From contig QHYJ01000340.1 in the NCBI GenBank assembly GCA_003223255.1, positions 22,084 through 86,083 of the forward strand: a stretch of DNA of 64,000 bases, given 5' to 3'. The stretch comes from Acidobacteriota bacterium. Lineage in GTDB: Bacteria; Acidobacteriota; Terriglobia; Acidiferrales; UBA7541. The position numbers and the translations under genes are program-made. Of this stretch, positions 25,601 through 34,541 are shown in pieces; position 1 is the first letter of the stretch; each line of letters opens with the position of its first letter. The notes under the pieces were generated by a model that was not told the DNA's origin, did no database searches, and was given only the letters and a program-made list of their open reading frames with translations.

Positions 25601-26491
25601 ATGAGCAGGACGGTTGGCGTTTTGGTGATGGAACATATCGCGGCGGGCCTCGTGGACGGCAATAAGGTCGTCGGCCCACTTAAAATTTTTCCGGAGTCGC
25701 CGCAGTCGCTCGATCCCTTGCAGTCCATGCCTTCCGGCGACATTACGGAGGCCATTCGCGGACTTGTCGAAAAGGTCGCCGGCGCAGAAAAAATCGAAGC
25801 GGTCGGCATCGGCTTTCCCGGAATTATTCAGAGCGGCGTGGTCGAGGAATCGCCCAACCTGCAGCAAGTGAAGGGCTTCGCGCTCCAAGCCGCGCTTTCC
25901 TCTTCGCTCAAAGGCAAAGCCGCCGGCGCCCCAGTGCGCGTTTTCAACGACGCCGACGCCATGGCTGCAGGCATCGCCGCGACACAAGGTAAATTGCATC
26001 AGCTCACCCGCGTCTGGACACTCGGCAACGGCATCGGCTTTGGCCGGTATCCCGCTAGTGAAGGCGTGTGGGAAGGCGGCCACACCGTTGTCACGCTGGA
26101 TCCCAAGGAAGGTTTCTGCGGCTGCGGCGGCAAGGGCCACCTCGAAGGAATTCTTGGCCGCCGCTCGATGCGCATGCGCTTCCTCGATCTCGAGCCGGAA
26201 GAAGTGTTCGAGAATGCGCGCGCCGGCGATGCCCGCTGCGCCGAATTTGTGCAGTTGTGCCATCGAGCGCTGGCTGCCGCAACCGCCACCAGCATCCACA
26301 TGGAAGGGCCCGGAACATTCTTCATTACGGGCCTGGACACTAAATTCATTGATACTGGCCTGCTCGACCGGCTGGTGCACGAAATGGTGAAGATGAGCCC
26401 GCTGCAGGGCAGCCGCTTTGAAGTGCTCCCCGCCTCGGACGAACTGGGCATCCTCGGCGCCGCCGTTAACGCCTCCCACGCGGCAAAGTAG
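25601..26491 (+). CDS. ROK family sugar kinase / regulator
   Basis: 296 residues from ATG 25601 (AGGGG six bases upstream; an earlier ATG at 25586 has none). ROK features: VGIGFPGIIQSGVV, the catalytic Asp in VFNDADAMAAGIA, the GNGIGFGRYP phosphate loop and WEGGHTVV. The zinc motif normally CxCGxxGCxE reads CGCGGKGHLE, with the last Cys replaced by His. There is no N-terminal helix-turn-helix, so a glucokinase-like enzyme is more likely than a repressor. Substrate unknown. Confidence 0.8.
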   Translation: MSRTVGVLVMEHIAAGLVDGNKVVGPLKIFPESPQSLDPLQSMPSGDITEAIRGLVEKVAGAEKIEAVGIGFPGIIQSGVVEESPNLQQVKGFALQAALSSSLKGKAAGAPVRVFNDADAMAAGIAATQGKLHQLTRVWTLGNGIGFGRYPASEGVWEGGHTVVTLDPKEGFCGCGGKGHLEGILGRRSMRMRFLDLEPEEVFENARAGDARCAEFVQLCHRALAAATATSIHMEGPGTFFITGLDTKFIDTGLLDRLVHEMVKMSPLQGSRFEVLPASDELGILGAAVNASHAAK

Positions 26492-26620
26492 CCGCAAGTT
26501 GCACCTCGCCGCGTCTTGCACGTGGAGTACGCAGCCACTGCCGCTTTGTGGGACGGCTTTAGGCTACCCGTTGCGTAAATCTTAAAGTTGCTGCAGTTCC
26601 GGCCCGAAGCCGAGCCAAGT

Positions 26621-27745
26621 TCACCGGGCGGAGGCAACAAGGTGGACAGACTTGGTCTGGGCGGGAACGTCGAGGAGGATTTCCGTAGGGCTGGCCGAGG
26701 GCTTGGTCAAGTCGTTGCTTGTGGATTTTGCAGAACCGCTTGCCCCTAAGGAGCCGCGGCCCGTAACACGGGTCTCCAGCGGCTCGCCGTCTGCGGTGGC
26801 GGTGATTGGACTCCAGGCCGAAGGAAGCTGGACTTTTAAGGTGAGGGGAAGATCGTAAATCTGTCTCTCCAAGGGCCACTGCAAAGCCAAGTCCAGAGAA
26901 GTGAGGTTGTTGGAGGTGATGTGCACGGAGAGTGCTTTGCGCTCCTGGATGTAGCGGACGGCGTCGCCGAACGGTGCCGTCCAGACGTCGGCGTGGCGCT
27001 CGAGGTAGGCAGCGAGTTCGTCAAGCGCTTCGGGGGTGATCGCGAGCCAGTCGCCACCGACACCGTGGAAGCAGAACACACCCCAATTGTGGCTAACGAA
27101 GGCTGTTTCGGCTTGCGCCAAGAGTGCGGGGAAATCTTTTCCCGCAGTGGGGCCCAGATCGCCGACGGCCAGCACGTTTAACTCGTCGGGATTCACGGGG
27201 CCACCGTTCACGGCTCGGGCGGCGAACGCATGCTCCGATACGTAACGCAGGTAGAGCGCGGCGTTGGCGACTTCCTCCTGCGGTTTGCCGAAACTCATGT
27301 TGCCGCAGGGATAGGCAAAAGTGAGTCCGCGGTTGGAGTTGAGAGTCTTGAGGAGGTCGAGAGCGGCGTCGCGAATCTCGGCCTCAAACATGGCGGGCGT
27401 GTAGTTCTGGGAATGCGGGGTAATTTGTTCGAGCAAGCAGGGGTGGTGAACCGTGTGGTTAGCAAGCTCGTTGCCGTCCAAAGCGAGTTGCTTCCATTCG
27501 GATTTTCGCTTTTCCCAAGGCCCCATGCCCGTGGTTACGAAGAACGTCGCGTTTAGGCGATGCTTCTTGAGAATGGGACCCACAAAGTCGAGATGGCTGT
27601 TGATGCCGTCATCGAAGGTAAGAGAGATCGCGGCGACGCGGTCTTGCGGCCAACGAGCCACACTGACCGTCGGTGGAGCGTTCTGCGCGCTGGCCAAAGC
27701 GGGGAGGGCGGAGAGTAACAGAACGTAAGGCAAGATGGCTTTCAT
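26621..27745 (-). CDS. Exported polysaccharide deacetylase (NodB domain)
   Basis: 374 residues from ATG 27745. Signal peptide MKAILPYVLLLSALPALASA. The NodB domain follows, with the metal motifs LTFDDGINSH (Asp-Asp) and NHTVHHPCL (HxxxH) and a later FAYPCGNMSFG (RxxxY-like). The C-terminal 110 residues form a beta-rich domain with LPLTLKVQLPSAW, perhaps carbohydrate-binding. It removes N- or O-acetyl groups from a glycan outside the cytoplasm. Monocistronic. Confidence 0.88.
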   Translation of the reverse strand: MKAILPYVLLLSALPALASAQNAPPTVSVARWPQDRVAAISLTFDDGINSHLDFVGPILKKHRLNATFFVTTGMGPWEKRKSEWKQLALDGNELANHTVHHPCLLEQITPHSQNYTPAMFEAEIRDAALDLLKTLNSNRGLTFAYPCGNMSFGKPQEEVANAALYLRYVSEHAFAARAVNGGPVNPDELNVLAVGDLGPTAGKDFPALLAQAETAFVSHNWGVFCFHGVGGDWLAITPEALDELAAYLERHADVWTAPFGDAVRYIQERKALSVHITSNNLTSLDLALQWPLERQIYDLPLTLKVQLPSAWSPITATADGEPLETRVTGRGSLGASGSAKSTSNDLTKPSASPTEILLDVPAQTKSVHLVASAR

Positions 27746-27801
27746 ATGCGCCCCACATCCTAATGGCGCCGGAGGTAGCGCGCAAGACGCAAGGCGAAGA
27801 A

Positions 27802-27828
27802 AGCGGTCTCGAGCTGCGACACTCCAAA
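27802..27828 (+). repeat. 27-base dispersed repeat, copy A
   Basis: Begins AGCGGTCTCGAGCTGC and ends CACTCCAAA. Copy B is at 47291-47317. The two differ at four positions, two and two, that remain complementary in a small hairpin (TC/GA in this copy, CG/CG in the other). Confidence 0.7.
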
Positions 27829-27873
27829 TTAAAGCGCGGACTGAAGCCCGTGCCATGACAGCAGGGGAAGTCC

Positions 27874-29151
27874 TTAGCAGGCTAAGCGGGAGCGGTCGAG
27901 GGTGAAGCCGTTGAGAGGGCCAAGGACGGTCACGGCGATATGGTCGGTTTGGAAGTAACGCTGCGCGAGCGATTGGAGCTCCACTGCAGTGACGGCTTCG
28001 ATGGCTTCGAGGATTTCGTCGAGCGAGAAGAAGCGTCCGAAATACAGCTCCTGCCGCGCGAGATTGGACATGCGCGAACTCGTGGACTCGAGGGAGAGCA
28101 TCAGCGAGCCCTTGAGATGGTTTTTCGAGCGGCGCAGCTCTTCCTCGGGAACCAGTGTTTCCTTCAGCGAGCGAAATTCCTGAATGGTGAGGTCGATGAC
28201 CTGGCCAATGGCGTCCGTGGCCGTGCCGGCGTACACGGTCATCATGCCGGCATCGGAGTACGGCGTGAGTTCGCTGAAAACCGCGTAGGCGAGGCCGCGC
28301 TTTTCGCGAATGTTCTGGAAAAGGCGAGAAGACATGCCGCCACCCAGCAAATTGTTAAGGACCGCAAAACCGAAGCGGTCCTGATGCGTCAGCGGAACCG
28401 AAGGCACGCCGATGCAAATGTGCGCTTGCTCGAGGTCGCGTTTTTTTTCGAGACGGATGGGCGCCTGCGTCTGAGGCGCGCCGCCGCCGTCGGCAGGCCC
28501 CGCGGGCTGCAAAGTGCCGAACTCGCGCTGCACCAATTCCATAACCTGATCGTGCGTCACGTTGCCAGCCGCAGTGACCACCAAATGGTCCGGCGCGAAC
28601 CAATTTTGAAAACGCGAGCAAACTGCGTCGCGATTGAATTTTTTCACCGTCTCCGGCGTGCCAAGGATCGGCCGCCCGAGCGAATGCCCGGGCCAGAAGC
28701 CGCGCGTAAAAATCTCGTGAAGCAGATATTCGGGATTGTCCAGATCCATCTTGATTTCTTCGAGGACCACCTTGCGCTCTTTCTTCACGTCCTCGGAATC
28801 AAATTTCGGGCGCAGAACGAGGTCGGCGATCACGTCGAAGGCGATGGGGAGATTCGCGTCGAGCACCTTGGCGTTGAAGCAGATTTGTTCTTTCGAGGTG
28901 AATGCGTCGAGCATGCCGCCGACGGAATCCATTTCGCGAGCAATGGCTTCGGCGGAGCGGCGCTCCGTGCCCTTGAAGACCATGTGTTCGATGAAGTGGG
29001 CAAGGCCGTTTTCCTCGGGGATTTCGCGGCGGGAACCGTTGCGCACCCAGACCCCCACAGAGACGGATCGGACGTGCGACATAGTCTCGGTAATGGCCAC
29101 CAGGCCATTCGGCAGGACCTGCTTCTGGATGTTGCGAACCTCGCTCGCCAT
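27874..29151 (-). CDS. M16 zinc protease (mitochondrial processing peptidase-like)
   Basis: 425 residues. The inverted zinc motif HFIEH (in GLAHFIEHMVFKG) is near residue 53 with the downstream Glu in ISFAMVLDEIK-type context, and the N-domain RNGSRREIPEENG is typical. The C-terminal half has the R/Y pair region (IREKRGLAYAVFSELTPYSD). No signal peptide is visible, so it is probably a cytoplasmic peptidase. Full length for the one-subunit family. Confidence 0.92.
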   Translation of the reverse strand: MASEVRNIQKQVLPNGLVAITETMSHVRSVSVGVWVRNGSRREIPEENGLAHFIEHMVFKGTERRSAEAIAREMDSVGGMLDAFTSKEQICFNAKVLDANLPIAFDVIADLVLRPKFDSEDVKKERKVVLEEIKMDLDNPEYLLHEIFTRGFWPGHSLGRPILGTPETVKKFNRDAVCSRFQNWFAPDHLVVTAAGNVTHDQVMELVQREFGTLQPAGPADGGGAPQTQAPIRLEKKRDLEQAHICIGVPSVPLTHQDRFGFAVLNNLLGGGMSSRLFQNIREKRGLAYAVFSELTPYSDAGMMTVYAGTATDAIGQVIDLTIQEFRSLKETLVPEEELRRSKNHLKGSLMLSLESTSSRMSNLARQELYFGRFFSLDEILEAIEAVTAVELQSLAQRYFQTDHIAVTVLGPLNGFTLDRSRLAC

Positions 29152-29278
29152 TTACGGATTGTGACACAAGTAGCGCAGAAAGGAAAAAGAGAAAGACCAC
29201 TTTCGCTAAGCTCAATGCCACCAAGGACTTAGACAGTGAGGCAGTACGCCGAATCCACGTGCCGTGGGGCGGCCACGG

Positions 29279-29875
29279 TTACAAAAGCTTTTCCGACAGG
29301 TTCAGCTTGCCGTATTCGCTGGTGAAGAAGAGCGGTACGTCGGCATAAGCGCCCTTGTCGCGATAATACACTTCGCAACTGTCAAAGGGCTTGGAATAGA
29401 TATGGATGCTGACGGCGCGCTCGTTGAATTCGGCGAGATTCATGACTTCGTGAACCGGCTCCATGGGATTGACGTAGGTGGGATGAGCGGCGTCAAGATC
29501 GTAAAGTTCCGTAGGGACGATACGACACGTGCCTTTGGCGGCGTCGCGATCGTCGACGCGATAATTCTGGATGCGCAGGCGGCCGATGGGCGCGGACATC
29601 CAGCAATTCTGGCCACGATGATTGTGAATGCGGCTGTGCTGGCCGATGTCCCAGCAAAGCGTCATGCATTCGAAGAGAGTGTTGCGGAAGACGAGATTGC
29701 GCGTGTAATTTCCCCTGGAGAAGAAGCAATATTTTGCGAGGCTTTCGGGACGCACGGCGTGGCGGATGACGTAGTCCTGGACGTTTTGCAGAGAAAATTC
29801 TGATTCGGGGATGGCGGCAAGGCCCTTCACCCAATCCTCGATTTTGAGTTTTTCCGTTGCAACGGATTGCGCCAT
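29279..29875 (-). CDS. Cysteine dioxygenase
   Basis: 198 residues, cupin-fold thiol dioxygenase that converts cysteine to cysteine sulfinate. Iron ligands HNH in SRIHNHRGQNCW (HxH) and the third histidine in VSIHIYSKPFDSCEVY are visible. The cysteine in NCW corresponds to the Cys that cross-links to tyrosine in mammalian enzymes, and YSKPFD contains the conserved Tyr. Single gene, divergent from rlmN across a 180-base gap. Confidence 0.9.
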   Translation of the reverse strand: MAQSVATEKLKIEDWVKGLAAIPESEFSLQNVQDYVIRHAVRPESLAKYCFFSRGNYTRNLVFRNTLFECMTLCWDIGQHSRIHNHRGQNCWMSAPIGRLRIQNYRVDDRDAAKGTCRIVPTELYDLDAAHPTYVNPMEPVHEVMNLAEFNERAVSIHIYSKPFDSCEVYYRDKGAYADVPLFFTSEYGKLNLSEKLL

Positions 29876-30058
29876 ACCATGCCTCCCAACCCTGGTTTGG
29901 GATTCGCGGGGATTACAATTATAGCGCAGTGCAAGGAGGTAAAGGAGGTTGCGGAAGCAGAAAAGAAAGAGCGGGCACGCTGTGAGGTGACAGGAACTTG
30001 GCTCGCGTTGAGCGGGATGGGATGATGAGCGACGGGGGGCAGATCGCGCGGGGATAGC

Positions 30059-31297
30059 ATGATCGAACTACTGGGCAAATCGAAAGAAGCATTGCGGTCG
30101 TTCTGCGCGGCGCTCGGTGAGCCCGCCTATCGCGGCGGGCAGATTTATCACGCGCTGTACGCGGAAAGTAAATTTGATTTTGCGCGCATGACGAATTTGC
30201 CGCTGGCGCTTCGTGAACGGCTGGCGAAAGAAGCGCGCATCACGCTGCCCGAGGTGAAGCAGCGATTTTCTTCCGGCGATGGGTCGGTACGGTATTTGTT
30301 TGAGTTGAGCGGGGCGGAAGAAAAAAGGATTAACACCGAGGACACAGAGAAGAACCAGGGAAAGTCCGCACGCACACAGCCTCCCGCCGCGGTGGAGGCA
30401 GTGTTCATGCCGAGCGAAGGACGGCAAACGATTTGCATCTCAACGCAGGCGGGATGCGCGGTGGATTGCCATTTTTGCCTGACGGCACAGTTGGGGCTGA
30501 TTCGCAACTTGGCTGCGGGGGAAATCGTGGCGCAAGTGCTGGTTGCATTGGAAGAACAAAGGAACAAAGGGCCTGCCGAAACCGGCATGAAGGATGCCGA
30601 GCTTCTCGACAAAACCGTCGGGACGCAAAAACCACGAAAGCACGCCTCTGCAGGCAGGCCCGGTGCTGGGCAAACCTCAGGCGCAATTCAAACCAATGTA
30701 GTGCTGATGGGACAGGGCGAACCTTTGCTGAATTTCGAGCCGGTGATGGCGGCGGTGCGGATTCTGCTGGATCCGGAAGGCTTGGGATTGTCACCGAGGC
30801 ACGTGACGCTTTCGACGAGTGGGATTGTGCCAGGAATCGAACGGCTGGCGCGCGAGAAAGTGCGGCCGAAACTGGCAATTTCGCTGAATGCTTCGAACGA
30901 CGAGGAGCGCGACCAGCTGATGCCCATCAACAAAAAGTATCCGTTGAACGTGCTGATCGAGGCTTGCAAGAATTACCCGCTGCGGCCGTGGGAGCATTTG
31001 ACATTCGAATACGTGATGCTGGGTGACGTGAACGATTCGGCGGAAGACGCGCGGTGCGTGGTGCGGTTGCTGGCACCGGTGAAGCGCGTGAAAGTGAATC
31101 TGATTCCGTGGAATCCAGCTGAACTTCCTTATCGCGAATCCGTGCCGGAACGCATCGAAGAGTTCCGGCGCATCTTGAATGATAAAGGCGTGCCGGCGTT
31201 TGTGCGCTATTCCCGCGGCCGTGATGTCATGGCCGCTTGCGGTCAATTGGCACTCCTACAGCTCAACAACAGCTCACAATCGCCGGTTTTCAACTGA
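30059..31297 (+). CDS. rlmN: 23S rRNA/tRNA adenine-C2 methyltransferase RlmN with insertions
   Basis: 412 residues against a usual 350-390. The radical SAM cluster is C133-C137-C140 (GCAVDCHFC), the SAM-binding VVLMGQGEPLLN follows, and the methyl-carrying cysteine is in VMAACGQL near the end. It methylates A2503 of 23S rRNA and A37 of some tRNAs. Two segments are foreign. Residues 85-110 include INTEDTEKNQG, the translation of a dispersed CACAGAG repeat. Residues 168-211 include AETGMKDAELLDKTVG and a CAGGCAGG block. Both preserve the frame. Confidence 0.92.
   Translation: MIELLGKSKEALRSFCAALGEPAYRGGQIYHALYAESKFDFARMTNLPLALRERLAKEARITLPEVKQRFSSGDGSVRYLFELSGAEEKRINTEDTEKNQGKSARTQPPAAVEAVFMPSEGRQTICISTQAGCAVDCHFCLTAQLGLIRNLAAGEIVAQVLVALEEQRNKGPAETGMKDAELLDKTVGTQKPRKHASAGRPGAGQTSGAIQTNVVLMGQGEPLLNFEPVMAAVRILLDPEGLGLSPRHVTLSTSGIVPGIERLAREKVRPKLAISLNASNDEERDQLMPINKKYPLNVLIEACKNYPLRPWEHLTFEYVMLGDVNDSAEDARCVVRLLAPVKRVKVNLIPWNPAELPYRESVPERIEEFRRILNDKGVPAFVRYSRGRDVMAACGQLALLQLNNSSQSPVFN
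30330..30358. repeat. CACAGAG-type dispersed repeat inside rlmN
   Basis: The core GAGGACACAGAGAAG matches copies at 47211-47250, 47434-47466 and 49981-50015. Here it is read in frame as INTEDTEK within an RlmN insertion. Confidence 0.7.
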
Positions 31298-31322
31298 CGG
31301 GCGCGCTTCAGGCTCCGATGCG

Positions 31323-31340
31323 CTAGCTTAGCTAAGCTAG
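31323..31340. repeat. Perfect 18-base palindrome between rlmN and pgeF
   Basis: CTAGCTTAGCTAAGCTAG with no loop, between the convergent ends of rlmN and pgeF. No U-run follows on either strand, so it is not a classical terminator. Could be a protein-binding site or a cruciform-forming sequence. Confidence 0.6.
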
Positions 31341-31379
31341 AGAAAAGATTTAGCAACTTGACGCGCGTTTGAACGTGAG

Positions 31380-32300
31380 CTATCGGATGCCAATAACGGA
31401 AATGAGGCGGCCGGTCACGCCGCCTTCTTTGCGGTAGCTGAAAAAAAGATCGCGGCGGCAGGCGGTGCATAAGTCGCTGACAAAAATATTGCCGGCGGGC
31501 AGGCCGATTCCCATAAGCTGCGCGCGGTTGGCTTTGCGAAGATCGAGAAGAACGTTCTTAGGCGGCGGCTGATGGCCGGGCGGCGCCATGTTAAGCCATT
31601 GCAGGGGATTAGGCTCGTCGCCCGTGCGCAGTTCGTCGAACCAGTCCGAGGCAGTTGCAAATTGCGAGCGAAACTCCGAAGCGATCTCCGTGCCCACCTC
31701 GTAGCAGCAGCCGCCGATGGACGGGCCGATAACGGCAAGCAAGTTCCCGGGCTTTGTGCGGAACTGCATTTGCATCTTGCCGATGGCTTTGGTGACGATG
31801 CGTTGCAGCGTGCCGCGCCAACCGGCGTGTACTGCGGCGATCGCACGATTTTTTGGATCTACCAGAAGAATCGGAACACAATCCGCAGTTTGGACGGCAA
31901 GGAGCACGCCCGGGCGATTGGTCGTGGACGCATCACCGCGGCAGTGCGCAACCGGCGGGGCGTCAAAGTGATGAACGACATCGGAGTGAATCTGGCTGAG
32001 CGCGGCAAGCGCCAGGCGATCTGCGCCGAGCGCGGACTGGAAGCGGCGCCGGTTTTCGAGAACGTTTTCCTTGGTGTCCCACTCCGCAAAGCCAAGATTC
32101 AGAACTTTTTCGCCACTAAGCTCGCTCACGCCGCCGGGCCGCGTGCTGAATCCGTGGACAAGCCAGGGGATTGGGGCCAGAGCGGTTGCTTGTAGAATGC
32201 GCAGGCTCCCTACCTTGCGTTCGGTCCAGCCCTTCGGAGCCGTGACACCGTTGGACACATCGCGGAGGCTGCGTTTAGTCTTGATGGCCTTCGTAGGCAT
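31380..32300 (-). CDS. pgeF: Peptidoglycan editing factor PgeF (laccase domain)
   Basis: 306 residues, YfiH/DUF152 family. Metal ligands are in VVHHFDAPPVAHCRGDA, CVPILLVDPKNRAIAAVHAG with the HAGWRGT motif, and PSIGGCCYEVG. The family removes mis-incorporated L-Ser or acts as a purine nucleoside phosphorylase. An N-terminal extension of about 35 residues (KAIKTKRSLRDVSNG) precedes the domain. Divergent from acpS across a short gap. Confidence 0.9.
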   Translation of the reverse strand: MPTKAIKTKRSLRDVSNGVTAPKGWTERKVGSLRILQATALAPIPWLVHGFSTRPGGVSELSGEKVLNLGFAEWDTKENVLENRRRFQSALGADRLALAALSQIHSDVVHHFDAPPVAHCRGDASTTNRPGVLLAVQTADCVPILLVDPKNRAIAAVHAGWRGTLQRIVTKAIGKMQMQFRTKPGNLLAVIGPSIGGCCYEVGTEIASEFRSQFATASDWFDELRTGDEPNPLQWLNMAPPGHQPPPKNVLLDLRKANRAQLMGIGLPAGNIFVSDLCTACRRDLFFSYRKEGGVTGRLISVIGIR

Positions 32301-32374
32301 GCGCGCTCTACCAGTATAATCGGAGCGAGTCGAGGAAAGGTGGGCCGGGCCGAACGCAGGCCGGTGGGGGCTCC

Positions 32375-32752
32375 TTGATTATTGGCATGGGCGTGGACAT
32401 CGCCGAAGTGGACCGCATCCGCAACGCCATCGAGCGGCATGGAGAAACATTTCTGCGGCGGCTCTACACGCAGAGCGAGAGAGAGTACTGCGAGCGGTTC
32501 AAAAACAAATATGAACGCTACGCGGGGCGCTTTGCGGCAAAAGAAGCGGGGATGAAAGCGCTGGGGACCGGCTGGCGGCGCGGCGTGCGCTGGGTGGACC
32601 TGGAAGTCGTGCGGGAAAACAATGGACGCCCGACGCTGAAATTGCGTGGTGAAGCCGAAAAAATCGCGAAGCAGCTCGGCGTGCAGCACATCGCCCTGAG
32701 CATCACCCATACCGAGGAGCAAGCGCTAGCGCAAGTCATCTTCGAAGGATGA
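32375..32752 (+). CDS. acpS: Holo-[acyl-carrier-protein] synthase
   Basis: 125 residues from a TTG start (LIIGMGVDIAEVDRI). Motifs GVDIAEVDRIRNA and GRFAAKEAGMKALGTG are the Mg2+ and CoA binding sites. Transfers 4'-phosphopantetheine to ACP. A TATAAT box at 32315-32320 lies 55 bases upstream. Normal length. Confidence 0.94.
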   Translation: MIIGMGVDIAEVDRIRNAIERHGETFLRRLYTQSEREYCERFKNKYERYAGRFAAKEAGMKALGTGWRRGVRWVDLEVVRENNGRPTLKLRGEAEKIAKQLGVQHIALSITHTEEQALAQVIFEG

Positions 32753-32802
32753 ACGAGCACTCAAGCGCAATCAGCGCAAACAAGAGCCACCTACAGGAAA
32801 TC

Positions 32803-34488
32803 CTATTTGATGACCAGGAAGTCGCCGATAACTAGGGCGTCGATGCCCGCGCAATAAAAACTGCGAATGGCTTCGCGCGGGTCGGACACCAGCGGCTCCC
32901 CGAAGAGATTGAAGGAAGTATTGAAGAGCACGGGTGCCGGGGCGCGCTCGCCGAACTTATGCAGCAGGCGCCAGAAGCGCGGGTTGGCTTCGCGCTCTAC
33001 CGCGTGAACACGCACTTGACTGCCCTCAAACGAAAAACGCTGCAATTCCGGAGGAGCCTCCGGTTTGAGCTTGCCGAGGGCGGCCATAAAACGGCAGTTT
33101 GGCGAACAATCAAAGAGGCGCGGAGCTGTCTCAGCGGGTACGGAAAACGCAAACGGATGAAAATCCTCGCGGTGCTTGATGTAGTGGTTCACGTTTTCGA
33201 TGACGTACTCGGAAAAGGGAGACGCCAGGATGCTGCGATTGCCAAGCGCGCGATGCCCGAACTCCGTGCGTCCCTGGAACCAGGCCACGATCTTGTCCCG
33301 TGACAGCACGTTGGCGGCTTCGGCGTAAAGCTGTTCCTCGCTGGCAGGATATTTGTAGATGATCTTGCAGTTGTCCAGAACCGCTTTGATCTCGCTGGAG
33401 GAGAAAGCCGGGCCCAAATAAAGATGAGGCAAGGGTTGCCGGGCACGATAGCCCAGCTTTTTGCGAGCAAGAAGCGCGGCGCCTAGGGGAGTCCCCGAAT
33501 TGCCGGCAGCGGGCTGGACGTGAACCTGCCTGAATCCGCTGCGCGTTTCGAGCGCACGAACCAGGAAGACATTCAGAAACAATCCACCGGCGACACCCAA
33601 CGAATCGACGGAATGCCGCTTGCGATAGCGTTCGGCAATGGCGAGGACAATTTCTTCCAGGACGTCGCGCACGCTGCGCGCGAGCGAGGCGCGAACCTGA
33701 GCGTCGGAAGCGACGACGGAGCGATCAAGACCGAGATCCCGCAAGACGGCATCGGAAAATGCGGCGTCTTCGTCGGCGCCGCTTCCGAAATAGCGCCTGT
33801 TCAGAACGGGCAAGCCACCTGAGTTCCAGCGGAACACTTTGCGAAATGCAGAAACGAAATTGGGCTGGCCGTCTTTGCTGAGCCATTGCACTTTGTGTTC
33901 ATCGCGATGAGGGCGGAAGCCGAGCAAACGCGTAACACGTGAAAAAAACCAACCGAGGGAATTGGGAAAAGGAAGCGGTTGGAGCAGTCGAAGCTCGTCA
34001 CCTTCGCCGAGGTAGAGCGATCCCGAACGCATATCGCCGCGTTCATCGAGCGTCAGGACCAGCGCGCGTTCGAAGGGCGAAGTGTAATAGGCGCTGGCGG
34101 CGTGACAAAGATGGTGCTCAAGAAACAGGAAAGAACCGCAAGCACCGTACAGCTGGCGCATCTGGCGAAGCTGGCCGGCTTGGCGAAATGTCTGGCCGAG
34201 CGAGTGAATCCAGCTAGAAGGACCAGCACCAGAAAAGCTTTGCCGAAAGCGAAAGCCGCTCTCGCGCAGGGCGGAGATCCCGGGGCGGAAAGGAAACGCG
34301 GCAATCCGCACATCCTGGATTTTTGCGTTTGCTTGTTCGAGGCAACGAGCCGCAGCCAAACGAGGAATCCCACCTGTTCCACCGGAGCGGCTGAGTTTTT
34401 CTTCTTCGATGGCCGCAACGATGGAGTTCTCGTTCACCAGTACGACAGAGGAGTCGCGGCCGAAGGCCCCGATGCCGAGGGTAAGCAT
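32803..34488 (-). CDS. Carbamoyltransferase (NodU/CmcH family)
   Basis: 561 residues, two-domain ASKHA-like enzyme. HHLCHAASAYYTSPFERALV and the LTLDERGDMRSGSLY metal-binding stretch are in the N-domain; VAGGLFLNVFL and FGHRALGNRSILASP are in the C-domain (ATP and carbamoyl phosphate site). It moves a carbamoyl group onto a sugar or natural-product hydroxyl. No biosynthetic cluster is next to it; the same-strand neighbour upstream is mtaB, 53 bases away. The target is therefore unknown, possibly a cell-surface glycan. Confidence 0.88.
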   Translation of the reverse strand: MLTLGIGAFGRDSSVVLVNENSIVAAIEEEKLSRSGGTGGIPRLAAARCLEQANAKIQDVRIAAFPFRPGISALRESGFRFRQSFSGAGPSSWIHSLGQTFRQAGQLRQMRQLYGACGSFLFLEHHLCHAASAYYTSPFERALVLTLDERGDMRSGSLYLGEGDELRLLQPLPFPNSLGWFFSRVTRLLGFRPHRDEHKVQWLSKDGQPNFVSAFRKVFRWNSGGLPVLNRRYFGSGADEDAAFSDAVLRDLGLDRSVVASDAQVRASLARSVRDVLEEIVLAIAERYRKRHSVDSLGVAGGLFLNVFLVRALETRSGFRQVHVQPAAGNSGTPLGAALLARKKLGYRARQPLPHLYLGPAFSSSEIKAVLDNCKIIYKYPASEEQLYAEAANVLSRDKIVAWFQGRTEFGHRALGNRSILASPFSEYVIENVNHYIKHREDFHPFAFSVPAETAPRLFDCSPNCRFMAALGKLKPEAPPELQRFSFEGSQVRVHAVEREANPRFWRLLHKFGERAPAPVLFNTSFNLFGEPLVSDPREAIRSFYCAGIDALVIGDFLVIK

Positions 34489-34541
34489 CGCTTCAGTGTG
34501 CCACGGTTTCCCAGATCATTCGAAGCGAAGAGGGCTCCAAA

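Noticed and set aside
22963-25809. A single 948-codon minus-strand open frame
   Set aside because: Only its last 300 codons are a real gene (MBL hydrolase). The rest is the antisense of sthA and the ROK start region, and its composition is that of a shadow frame.
27940-29232. 430-codon plus-strand open frame over the M16 protease
   Set aside because: Antisense shadow; the minus strand has the HxxEH zinc motif and full M16 homology.
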